Below are positions 1 through 6,637 of a stretch of DNA of 8,674 nucleotides, in pieces. The notes under the pieces were generated by a model. That model did not search any database, had not been told where the DNA came from, and was given only the letters and a program-made list of their open reading frames with translations. A program made the translations under genes and the position numbers. Positions within the stretch are counted from its first letter, which is position 1; every line of letters starts with the position of its first letter. Source of the DNA: Dysgonomonas sp. GTDB lineage: Bacteria > Bacteroidota > Bacteroidia > Bacteroidales > Dysgonomonadaceae. The stretch covers positions 1 to 8,674 of the forward strand of contig DQAM01000206.1 in assembly GCA_003523545.1 (NCBI GenBank). The letters are read 5' to 3'.

Positions 1-145
1 TACTAAATCGCTACTACTTTAGTTTTGAGTAATAATAGTAGTTGTTTTTGAATAAAAACTCTCATTTACTGCGTATTGTCGAAGAGTTGTCCGGTATTCT
101 TCAAAACAAAAGAACAAAAATTTGTAACTAAAAAATTTGAAGATT

Positions 146-1363
146 ATGAAGTCAACATTCAGAACACTTTTCTATCTGAGAAAGAACCAACCCAGAAAAG
201 ACAAAACAGTGCCTATTATGGTTAAGGTAACTGTAAATGGAGAATCAGTCCAGTTCAACAGCAAAGTAAATGTCAATCCTATTATATGGGATTCAAAAGC
301 CGGAAAAGCCATTGCCCGCTCAAAAGAAGCTGCTGATATTAATATTGCTTTGGATAATTTGAGGGTAGCTATTCGTAAAAGCTATGATAAACAGATGGAA
401 GACTACGGCTATGCTATGCCGGAGAAGATAAGGAATCAAGTCTTAGGTCTTGAAAAAGGAGCCAAATCATTAGTTGAGTATATTGATTTACATAACCAGC
501 AATATGAAAACAGGGTTGGCGTTAATACCACTCGCACAACGTTTATCAGATATAAACTGGTAAAAGAACGGGTACAAGATTTCTTAAAACAAAAATATAA
601 TGTATCTGATATACCTATAAGAGATCTTACACCTGTCGTATTGGAGAACTTCTACCTATATCTTCGCAAAGATTGTAAATGTGAGAACAACTCTTCAATG
701 AAAACCATGCAACGCCTTCGTAAAATAGTCTATTTCGCCAAAAACATGGGAGAAGCAATGGCAGATCCCTACCAAAGTTTTAGAGTGCATTTTGAGTCTG
801 TAGACAGAGAAATACTTACTCAAGAAGAAATTGACACAATCTATAACAAAGAATTTATAACAGGACGTTTGGAGCAGATTAGGGATGTGTTTATTTTTGC
901 CTGCTATACCGGTCTCAGTTATATTGATGTTTCCAATTTAACCGAAGATAATATACAGGAGGCTTTTGATGGAAACCTGTGGGTAATGACAAAACGGAGT
1001 AAGACCAATGTAAATGCGAATATCCGTTTACTGGATATACCAAAAGAGATACTAGCTAAATATAAAGGAAGTCAAAAAGACGGCAAATGCCTGCCTGTAG
1101 TTTCCAATCAAAAGACAAATGAATACCTGAAAGAAATCGCAACCGTCTGTGGTATAAGCAAAAAGCTCACATTCCATCTTGCCAGGCACTCGTTCGCAAC
1201 CACTATTACCCTCTCGAATGGAGTTCCGATAGAGAGTGTATCAAAAATGTTAGGGCATACAAACATTCGGACAACTCAAATCTATGCAAAGATAACCGAC
1301 AGAAAAATAAGTAAGGATATGGATGTATTAGCCCAGAAGTACAGCAGGCGAAAACAAGGATAA
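146..1363 (+). CDS. Tyrosine recombinase (phage-type integrase family)
   Basis: This is a 405-residue site-specific recombinase of the tyrosine class, which cuts and rejoins DNA through a phosphotyrosine link. Residues 1-90 form the Bacteroidota-type N-terminal arm-binding domain (FYLRKNQPRKD, then the VNVNPIIWD segment). Residues 105-215 form the SAM-like core-binding domain and residues 220-405 the catalytic domain. Visible catalytic residues are Lys286 (RSKTN), His344 and Arg347 (FHLARHSF), His371 (LGHTNIRTT) and the nucleophile Tyr380 (QIYAK). The first Arg is replaced by Ser258 (CYTGLSYIDV), with Arg246 twelve residues before it, an arrangement I recall for IntDOT-like enzymes. I prefer ATG at 146; a TTG nine bases upstream is in frame but weaker. 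The gene is intact. I see no attachment site and no cargo genes in the window, so it may be an element integrase whose element lies to the left, or a local DNA invertase. Confidence 0.93.
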   Translation: MKSTFRTLFYLRKNQPRKDKTVPIMVKVTVNGESVQFNSKVNVNPIIWDSKAGKAIARSKEAADINIALDNLRVAIRKSYDKQMEDYGYAMPEKIRNQVLGLEKGAKSLVEYIDLHNQQYENRVGVNTTRTTFIRYKLVKERVQDFLKQKYNVSDIPIRDLTPVVLENFYLYLRKDCKCENNSSMKTMQRLRKIVYFAKNMGEAMADPYQSFRVHFESVDREILTQEEIDTIYNKEFITGRLEQIRDVFIFACYTGLSYIDVSNLTEDNIQEAFDGNLWVMTKRSKTNVNANIRLLDIPKEILAKYKGSQKDGKCLPVVSNQKTNEYLKEIATVCGISKKLTFHLARHSFATTITLSNGVPIESVSKMLGHTNIRTTQIYAKITDRKISKDMDVLAQKYSRRKQG

Positions 1364-1378
1364 ATTGTAACTATTACA

Positions 1379-1415
1379 AGAAAAGGAGCAGATTCTCAGA
1401 ATCTGCTCCTTTTCT
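1379..1415. terminator. Bidirectional intrinsic terminator hairpin
   Basis: Two perfectly complementary 18-base arms (1379-1396 and 1398-1415) surround a single central base. In practice the innermost pairs would open to form the loop. The stem core is GGAGCAGATTCT. T-rich sequence follows on the right and A-rich sequence precedes it on the left, so the hairpin has a U-tract in both directions. It lies between the convergent recombinase and histone-like genes, 15 bases after one stop codon and 12 bases after the other, and can serve both. Confidence 0.88.
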
Positions 1416-1427
1416 ATATTCTCCTTT

Positions 1428-1604
1428 TTATTTCTTAGAATCCTCGATAGACACTTTTCTGAATTCTTTCAAAGCCTTCTCAATAGCCAAAGATGTTTTT
1501 CTAGCTCTTGTTCCTGCCGCTTTATTACCATTTTCTACTTGTGAAGCTGCATCTTTTGTGAAATCTGCAAATAGTTGATTCAAGTTCTCTACTAAGTTTT
1601 TCAT
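1428..1604 (-). CDS. Histone H1-like DNA-binding protein (Hc1-type, Bacteroidota)
   Basis: This is a 58-residue basic protein read from ATG at 1604 to TAA at 1428. It begins MKNLVENLNQLFADFTKDAA and continues with the lysine/arginine-rich GNKAAGTRARKTS, then a helix KALKEFRKVS and a short IEDSKK tail. This layout matches the small histone H1/Hc1-like proteins that are common in Bacteroides, which are thought to be nucleoid-associated DNA-binding proteins. The length is normal for that family. The gene converges on the recombinase and shares its terminator. A good -7 element lies 26 bases upstream of the start. The family call is from memory of the motif pattern, not from a search. Whether it serves the neighbouring recombinase or is simply a core gene cannot be decided here. 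Confidence 0.85.
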   Translation of the reverse strand: MKNLVENLNQLFADFTKDAASQVENGNKAAGTRARKTSLAIEKALKEFRKVSIEDSKK

Positions 1605-1629
1605 CGCTTTCTATTTTTTTATTAAAGCA

Positions 1630-1637
1630 CAAAGATA
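1630..1637 (-). promoter_or_regulatory. Candidate -7 promoter element of the histone-like gene
   Basis: On the minus strand this reads TATCTTTG, a full match to the Bacteroidota -7 consensus TAnnTTTG, and it ends 25 bases before the ATG at 1604. I see no convincing TTTG -33 element 19-21 bases further upstream, so the promoter call rests on the -7 match and its position. Confidence 0.55.
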
Positions 1638-1692
1638 AATTTGTTTTCGAAACATTGAATCTCTTTGTAAATAAAAATCGACTAAAATAGCT

Positions 1693-2043
1693 ATGAAAGT
1701 TTTATTTATAAACAGAAGCCCTCGGGGAAAAGACAATACATATATTGCTCTACCAGAGGTTGCATCCGCATTAGAAGGTTGTGGTATGGAAACTACCAGG
1801 CTATCCGCATCTTGTATTTTCTCTCTTACAGCATTGTATAATTTATCTTGGAAAGCATATCGCCCTAGTTCCATACATTTACCACAGGCAATACAGCCTT
1901 GTACAGTTTTGGCTCCGATGGAGATACTTTCGGTCAACTCACCGACCTATTATGCCGGATCTAACGGTTCACCCTGTACTTTGCTCAACCGGGTCTTTTA
2001 TTCCAGTTCCTCAGGAACAGAGTTACCGTTATCACTGTTTTAG
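1693..2043 (+). pseudogene. Flavodoxin-fold iron-sulfur flavoprotein, internally inverted and 3'-truncated
   Basis: The reading frame begins MKVLFINRSPRGKDNTYIAL, the FMN phosphate-binding start of the NADPH-dependent FMN reductase/iron-sulfur flavoprotein family, where GSPR is usual and RSPR is seen here. It ends with the family's SPTYYAG and LLNRVFYSS segments. The middle expected in that family, including the cysteine cluster GCIACGKC, is missing on this strand but present on the opposite strand between 1791 and 1935. Re-inverting those 145 bases gives one continuous frame, with GMETESISIG at the left join and DSLVVNSPTYY at the right. Homology stops near 2007 after about 105 residues, where family members run to roughly 180-200. 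The frame then continues into foreign sequence to TAG at 2041. The fourth cysteine expected after the cluster is Tyr (GRYAF). The present frame is open but should not fold as a flavoprotein. Confidence 0.82.
1791..1935 (-). other. 145-bp inverted segment inside the flavoprotein gene
   Basis: The minus strand encodes the missing centre of the flanking plus-strand gene: TESISIGAKTVQGC, the CxxCxxC cluster, then LYNAVREKIQDADSLVV. Because inversion preserves length, the outer parts remain in the same frame. The boundaries 1790/1791 and 1935/1936 were chosen because they restore the family's usual spacing at both joins. An alternative using the ACC (1795-1797) and GGT (1932-1934) triplets as recombining ends shifts one residue from one join to the other. 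Only short end similarity is visible: both ends carry a GGT...ACC quasi-palindrome of 15-16 bases with little conserved centre. Confidence 0.8.
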
Positions 2044-2114
2044 TAAATTCCGAGATCAATTGTTTTTTCTGCTCGTTATTCAGCTTTTCTGTTTTTTTTA
2101 AATACTACTGGCAT
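1998..2114 (-). pseudogene. 4-oxalocrotonate tautomerase-like gene, frameshifted and truncated
   Basis: ATG at 2114 follows an AAAAGGAG ribosome site and starts MPVVFKK, leaving the Pro that would be the catalytic N-terminal base after Met removal. Translation then runs into a stop. If the run of eight A (complement of 2092-2099) is read as seven, the frame continues TEKLNNEQKKQLISEFTKTV, a typical tautomerase-superfamily first helix. A further shift gives PEELE and then TAA. Only about 35-38 residues survive, against about 60-80 in small family members, because the gene ends at its junction with the flavoprotein remnant near 2004-2018. It lies 69 bases after the aldo/keto reductase stop in the same orientation, so it was probably the last gene of that operon. 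Family assignment is by motif recognition. Confidence 0.72.
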
Positions 2115-2139
2115 AAGTTCTCCTTTTTAATGTTGATAA

Positions 2140-3194
<1,055 letters not shown>

Positions 3195-3208
3195 TTAAGA
3201 TTTGAAAA

Positions 3209-3274
3209 TATGTTCAATTACATTTGCTCCCTAAAAAATGTTTCCAACTTATCAAACGGTATAATATCTGTGCG
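3209..3274 (-). repeat. Duplicated 3' end, copy A (pairs with 4302-4367)
   Basis: These 66 bases match 4302-4367 with only two mismatches, which are adjacent. They cover the last codons of one hydrolase gene, its TAA stop and nine bases beyond it. Upstream of this block the two genes differ mainly at third codon positions. Near identity that runs past the stop codon indicates DNA duplication, or gene conversion, and not only protein-level selection. Confidence 0.8.
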
Positions 3275-4282
3275 ATCGTATAAGTCCACATGACTGGCGT
3301 CTGGGATTATCATCAGTTCCTTGTTATTGCCTTTGAGCATTTTGAAAGCATCTTCGCCGAAATATCGCGAATGGGCTTTCTCGCCGTGTACGATCAATAC
3401 CGCATTGCGGATTTCTCCGGCGTAGGATAGCTGTGGCATATTGATGAAAGAAAGAGAAGATGTTACATTCCAACCCTTGTTTGAGTTAAGTGAACGTTCG
3501 TGATAACCACGTTCTGTTTTATAGTAGCTGTGATAGTCTTTTACAAACTGAGGCGCATCCTCCGGTAGCGGGTCAATCACACCACCAGCCAACGCATACG
3601 TGCCGTTTTTGGCATCGGCTGTACGCTGGGCATTGAGTTGCTCGCGAAGTTTATAGCGAGCATCCTCGTCCATAGAATCATTGTAGCCGTTGGCATTTAC
3701 ACGACTCATATCGTACATAGTAGATGCCACCGTAGCTTTAATTCGGGTATCCATAGCGGCAGCGTTGATACCCAAACCTCCCCAACCACAAATTCCGATA
3801 ATCCCGATACGCTCCGGGTCTACGTTATCCAATGTAGTAAGAAAGTCTACGGCTGCACTGAAATCTTCCGTATTGATATCGGGCGAAGCTACATAACGAG
3901 GCTCACCGCCACTTTCTCCTGTATAGGATGGGTCGAAAGCAATAGTCAGGAAACCACGCTCTGCCATCGTTTGTGCGTATAAGCCGGAAACCTGTTCTTT
4001 TACTGCGCCGAATGGCCCACTTACGGCAATAGCTGCCAACTTACCACTGGCATTCTTTGGCACATACATATCGACGGCGAGTGTAATGCCGTAACGGTTG
4101 CGGAAGGTTACCTTACTGTGATTTACTTTTTCGCTTTTTAGGAATACTTTATCCCATGCTGTTGTTAATTCTAATTTTTCCATATTCTTATCATTTGTTT
4201 GACTATTGTCGGTCGTCTTATTGTTTACGCATGCCGTGAGTATTCCGCTCGCAAGCAAAGCTATTATTGCGGTTTTCTTCAT
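3218..4282 (-). CDS. Alpha/beta hydrolase, predicted lipoprotein (tandem paralogue 1)
   Basis: This 354-residue alpha/beta hydrolase resembles YcjY/dienelactone-hydrolase-type enzymes. Residues 1-18 are a lipoprotein signal (MKKTAIIALLASGILTAC) with lipobox LTAC, so Cys18 should be lipidated and the enzyme anchored in the envelope. The catalytic core starts near residue 34. The nucleophile elbow reads GICGWGG, putting Cys165 where Ser is usual. Glu301 (VHGEKAHS) is the likely acid and His331 (PDASHVDLYD) the base. The AVSGPFGAVKEQ segment probably supplies the oxyanion hole. An in-frame Met at 34 aligns with the start I recall for unsignalled homologues, so a cytosolic form is an alternative. 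It lies 28 bases after its paralogue and 35 bases before the aldo/keto reductase. The substrate is unknown; ester or lactone hydrolysis is a reasonable guess. Confidence 0.9.
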   Translation of the reverse strand: MKKTAIIALLASGILTACVNNKTTDNSQTNDKNMEKLELTTAWDKVFLKSEKVNHSKVTFRNRYGITLAVDMYVPKNASGKLAAIAVSGPFGAVKEQVSGLYAQTMAERGFLTIAFDPSYTGESGGEPRYVASPDINTEDFSAAVDFLTTLDNVDPERIGIIGICGWGGLGINAAAMDTRIKATVASTMYDMSRVNANGYNDSMDEDARYKLREQLNAQRTADAKNGTYALAGGVIDPLPEDAPQFVKDYHSYYKTERGYHERSLNSNKGWNVTSSLSFINMPQLSYAGEIRNAVLIVHGEKAHSRYFGEDAFKMLKGNNKELMIIPDASHVDLYDRTDIIPFDKLETFFREQM

Positions 4283-4301
4283 ATATTTAAGATCGGTCTT
4301 G

Positions 4302-4367
4302 TATGTTCAATTACATTTGCTCATTAAAAAATGTTTCCAACTTATCAAACGGTATAATATCTGTGCG
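4302..4367 (-). repeat. Duplicated 3' end, copy B (pairs with 3209-3274)
   Basis: This is the partner of the 66-base near-identical block at 3209-3274. It contains the last codons and stop of the upstream hydrolase paralogue plus nine bases of the intergenic gap. Confidence 0.8.
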
Positions 4368-5339
4368 GTCGTATAGGTCTACATGACTTGCATCGGGAAT
4401 GATCATCAACTCTTTGTTATCTCCTTTCAACTTGCCGAAAGCATCTTTACTGGCATCTAATGAATATGCTTTGTCTCCATGAATCAATAACACGGCGCTA
4501 CGAATCTCATCCCCATAAGAAAGAAGCGGAAAAGTGAGAAACGAAAGGTCAGTCGTTTTATTCCATCCTTCATTGGAATTAAGTGAACGAGGATGATAGC
4601 CACGATCAGTCTTATAATATGCCTGATAATCTTTCATAAACTGCGGAGCATCATCCGGTAATTGAGCCGGAACGCCACCCGCACGCTCATATTCTCCATT
4701 TGCTGCATCAATCGTTCGTTGTGCGTTAAGCTGTTTTCGGGCTTCATAGCGTTGGCTTGAATCCATTGAATCGAAAGCCCCCATTGTAGAAGAAACTGTG
4801 GCTTTAATGCGGGTATCCATTATGGCTGCATTAACAGCTAAGCCTCCCCAACCGCATATTCCTATTATTCCGATGCGTTCAGCATCTACATCATCGCGTA
4901 AGGAAAGAAAATCAACGGCGGCGCAAAAGTCTTCCGTGTTGATATCCGGCGATGACACATATCGGGGATGTCCGCTGCTTTCACCCGTATAGGACGGGTC
5001 GAATGCTATGGTAAGAAACCCTCGTTCAGCCATTGTCTGTGCGTATAGTCCTGAACATTGTTCTTTAACAGCTCCATAAGGGCCACTAACGGCAATAGCA
5101 GGCAGCTTGCCATTGGCATTCTTTGGGATATATATATCAGCGGCAAGCGTGATACCATACCTGTTGACAAAACTAACTTTACTATGATTTACTTTTTCGC
5201 TTTTGGGGAATGTCTTATCCCATTCTGTTGTTAAATTCAATGTTTCCATATTTTTTTCTTTTTTGTTCTCTTCTGTTGCCAGTGCAGTTTGTACTGCTAT
5301 TATTCCTAACAAGAAGAGCGTGATAATTTTTTTGTGCAT
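4311..5339 (-). CDS. Alpha/beta hydrolase, predicted secreted (tandem paralogue 2)
   Basis: This 342-residue protein is the tandem paralogue of the gene at 3218-4282, and its core is largely identical to that gene by eye. The N terminus differs: MHKKIITLFLLGIIAVQTALA is a Sec signal with cleavage likely after Ala21 and no lipobox Cys, so it should be soluble in the periplasm or secreted. Catalytic residues are Cys162 (GICGWGG), Asp289 (IHGDKAYS) and His319 (DASHVDLYD). A short deletion after SSTMG removes part of the segment that reads DMSRVNANGY in the paralogue, which may change the substrate pocket. Met31 aligns with Met34 of the paralogue. It starts 68 bases after the CMD gene stop, the longest gap in the operon, though no promoter match is seen there. 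Confidence 0.91.
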   Translation of the reverse strand: MHKKIITLFLLGIIAVQTALATEENKKEKNMETLNLTTEWDKTFPKSEKVNHSKVSFVNRYGITLAADIYIPKNANGKLPAIAVSGPYGAVKEQCSGLYAQTMAERGFLTIAFDPSYTGESSGHPRYVSSPDINTEDFCAAVDFLSLRDDVDAERIGIIGICGWGGLAVNAAIMDTRIKATVSSTMGAFDSMDSSQRYEARKQLNAQRTIDAANGEYERAGGVPAQLPDDAPQFMKDYQAYYKTDRGYHPRSLNSNEGWNKTTDLSFLTFPLLSYGDEIRSAVLLIHGDKAYSLDASKDAFGKLKGDNKELMIIPDASHVDLYDRTDIIPFDKLETFFNEQM

Positions 5340-5407
5340 AATCTCATCATTTAATCCGATTACTATTCCTGTTCTCTCTTATTTGTTGATCAATCCTTTT
5401 CCCCAAT

Positions 5408-5752
5408 TTAATTTTCGGGAATTATCTCGTTTAAACAGGCTATCGCATTGAGAGTTCGCGGATAACCGATATACGGCAATAATTGAGTCGTTACAGAAAG
5501 TAGCGTGGCTTTATCGTTGCCTACGTTTATATTACCCTGTATATGTCCCTTTACTTGCGGTTCGCAACCGCCCAAAGAGATAAGGATAGAATAGGTAAGC
5601 AATTCACGCATTTTCACATCCAATGTTGGGCGGGTCTGATAATCGCCAAAACAGTTGGCGGATAAGAATTGCTGGATATACAGTTGTCCGGCAGGAGATG
5701 TTTCGTATAACTTGTCTATTTGTTCGCCGAAGATGGATTTCTGGAATGCCAA
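5408..5752 (-). CDS. Carboxymuconolactone decarboxylase domain, severed C-terminal part of the cupin-CMD protein
   Basis: This CMD/AhpD-like domain of about 114 residues contains RELLTYSILISLGGC, QVKGHIQGNINVG and LLPYIGYPRTLNAI. Glu50, Cys63 and His70 (counting TTG as 1) are the candidate active-site residues of the family. There is no ATG near the start; the first usable codon is TTG at 5752. It is in the same frame as the preceding cupin-CMD gene, separated only by TAG and three codons (EKG). I read the two as one former 408-residue gene. AAAAAGGA immediately before the TTG could allow reinitiation, so the domain may still be made separately, but without its own signal peptide it would stay in the cytosol. 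Confidence 0.78.
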   Translation of the reverse strand: MAFQKSIFGEQIDKLYETSPAGQLYIQQFLSANCFGDYQTRPTLDVKMRELLTYSILISLGGCEPQVKGHIQGNINVGNDKATLLSVTTQLLPYIGYPRTLNAIACLNEIIPEN

Positions 5753-5761
5753 TCCTTTTTC

Positions 5762-5764
5762 CTA
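5762..5764 (-). other. In-frame amber codon splitting the cupin-CMD-CMD frame
   Basis: The minus strand reads ACA AGG TAG GAA AAA GGA TTG GCA TTC, that is PETR-stop-EKGLAF, with no change of frame. In related proteins, as I recall them, this linker reads PETRLEKGLA, so TTG (Leu) to TAG is the simplest explanation. Removing the stop gives one open frame of 408 residues from 6634 to 5408. Confidence 0.8.
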
Positions 5765-6634
5765 CCTTGTTTCCGGTGTAACTACTGCTTGAGGTGTTAA
5801 AGGCAATGAAACGCCGTTTTCGGTAAGCACTTCATTAGCAATATTTATCAGGTCGGCTACTTTTGCTATTCCGGCGTATGGCACGGCATGATATAATACT
5901 TCTTTAATCTCGACAGGAGTGATACCGTTTGCAAGGGCATTATAAAGCGTTTGCCGGTACTCCGCTTGTGCATTCATGCCAATTGCCGAAGCCATTGTTA
6001 CCATAATGCGAGTTCTGATATCCAGATTTACATATTGCTGTGTCTCCGTAAAAGCAAAATTGCTTATAATATCATACAGTTCGGGATCAGTTGTGGCAAG
6101 TGTTGAGAAATATCCTTTTACCTTGTCTCCTTTACCTCTCTCTGTTGCTGCCGCATACTGCTTATCATCCACCGGATCGAGCCAAGTAGTTTTATTGCCC
6201 GGAGCATTGGGAGTGAGAGCCAAGTGTGAGAACCAGCTGTCGGGGGCTGCGCCATGCCAGTGTACGATATCTGGGGCTATCTCCACCACATCACCGGGTA
6301 TCAGTATGCGGGCAGGCTTGCCTTTTTCCTGATAATAACCTTTGCCGCCAACGACTATCAGTATTTGACCTGCGGTGTGCCTGTGCCAGTTATTGCGGCA
6401 GGCAGGTTCGAACGTAACATTATAGACAAGTGTTCCGGTGACTGCATCTGGTGTCAGGGGAGCCAAGTAAGACTGTCCGATGAAATAGCGTGCGTTTTCT
6501 TCGGGATTTTTATCACCTGTGGGAAACGCGCTTAACTGTGGAATTAAACTTTCTTTCATATCCTGTGCGTTTAAAGGACTACCGGCAAATGCAAGTAATC
6601 CTGTGATGATTAATGTAAATACTTTTGTTCTCAT
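5762..6634 (-). CDS. Exported cupin plus carboxymuconolactone decarboxylase domain protein (N-terminal part)
   Basis: This is a 290-residue product. Residues 1-23 form a Sec signal (LAFAGSPLNA, cleavage near Ala23), so the protein should be exported. Residues about 65-145 are a cupin barrel with NNWHRHTAGQ (His84, His86, Gln90 where Glu is classical) and IPGDVVEIAPDIVHWHG (His125, His127), which is likely a metal site. Residues about 200-270 are a first CMD domain (RTRIMVTMASAIG, YRQTLYNALANGITPVEIKEVL). Related proteins continue into a second CMD domain, which here lies after the TAG. ATG at 6634 is four bases past the upstream hydrolase stop, indicating tight coupling. The truncated form keeps complete cupin and CMD1 domains and may still be folded. 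The reaction is unknown; such fusions are usually annotated by domain only. Confidence 0.88.
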   Translation of the reverse strand: MRTKVFTLIITGLLAFAGSPLNAQDMKESLIPQLSAFPTGDKNPEENARYFIGQSYLAPLTPDAVTGTLVYNVTFEPACRNNWHRHTAGQILIVVGGKGYYQEKGKPARILIPGDVVEIAPDIVHWHGAAPDSWFSHLALTPNAPGNKTTWLDPVDDKQYAAATERGKGDKVKGYFSTLATTDPELYDIISNFAFTETQQYVNLDIRTRIMVTMASAIGMNAQAEYRQTLYNALANGITPVEIKEVLYHAVPYAGIAKVADLINIANEVLTENGVSLPLTPQAVVTPETR

Positions 6635-6637
6635 ATC

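Noticed and set aside
13..42. ACTACT...AGTAGT inverted repeat upstream of the recombinase, possible invertible promoter or att site
   Set aside because: The arms are only six bases in AT-rich DNA, with no promoter match between them and no second copy in the window.
137..145. TTG start extending the recombinase by three codons
   Set aside because: ATG at 146 gives the usual N terminus of the family (MKSTFRTLFYLRK), and no ribosome site favours the TTG.
1611..1937. Minus-strand ORF of 108 residues containing GCIACGKC
   Set aside because: Only its 1791-1935 part is meaningful, as the inverted piece of the flavoprotein. The remainder is antisense of the flavoprotein start and intergenic sequence, so it is not a gene.
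3638..3982. Plus-strand ORFs over the hydrolases and AKR (for example 114 residues here)
   Set aside because: They are frame shadows of conserved minus-strand genes and carry no recognisable motif.
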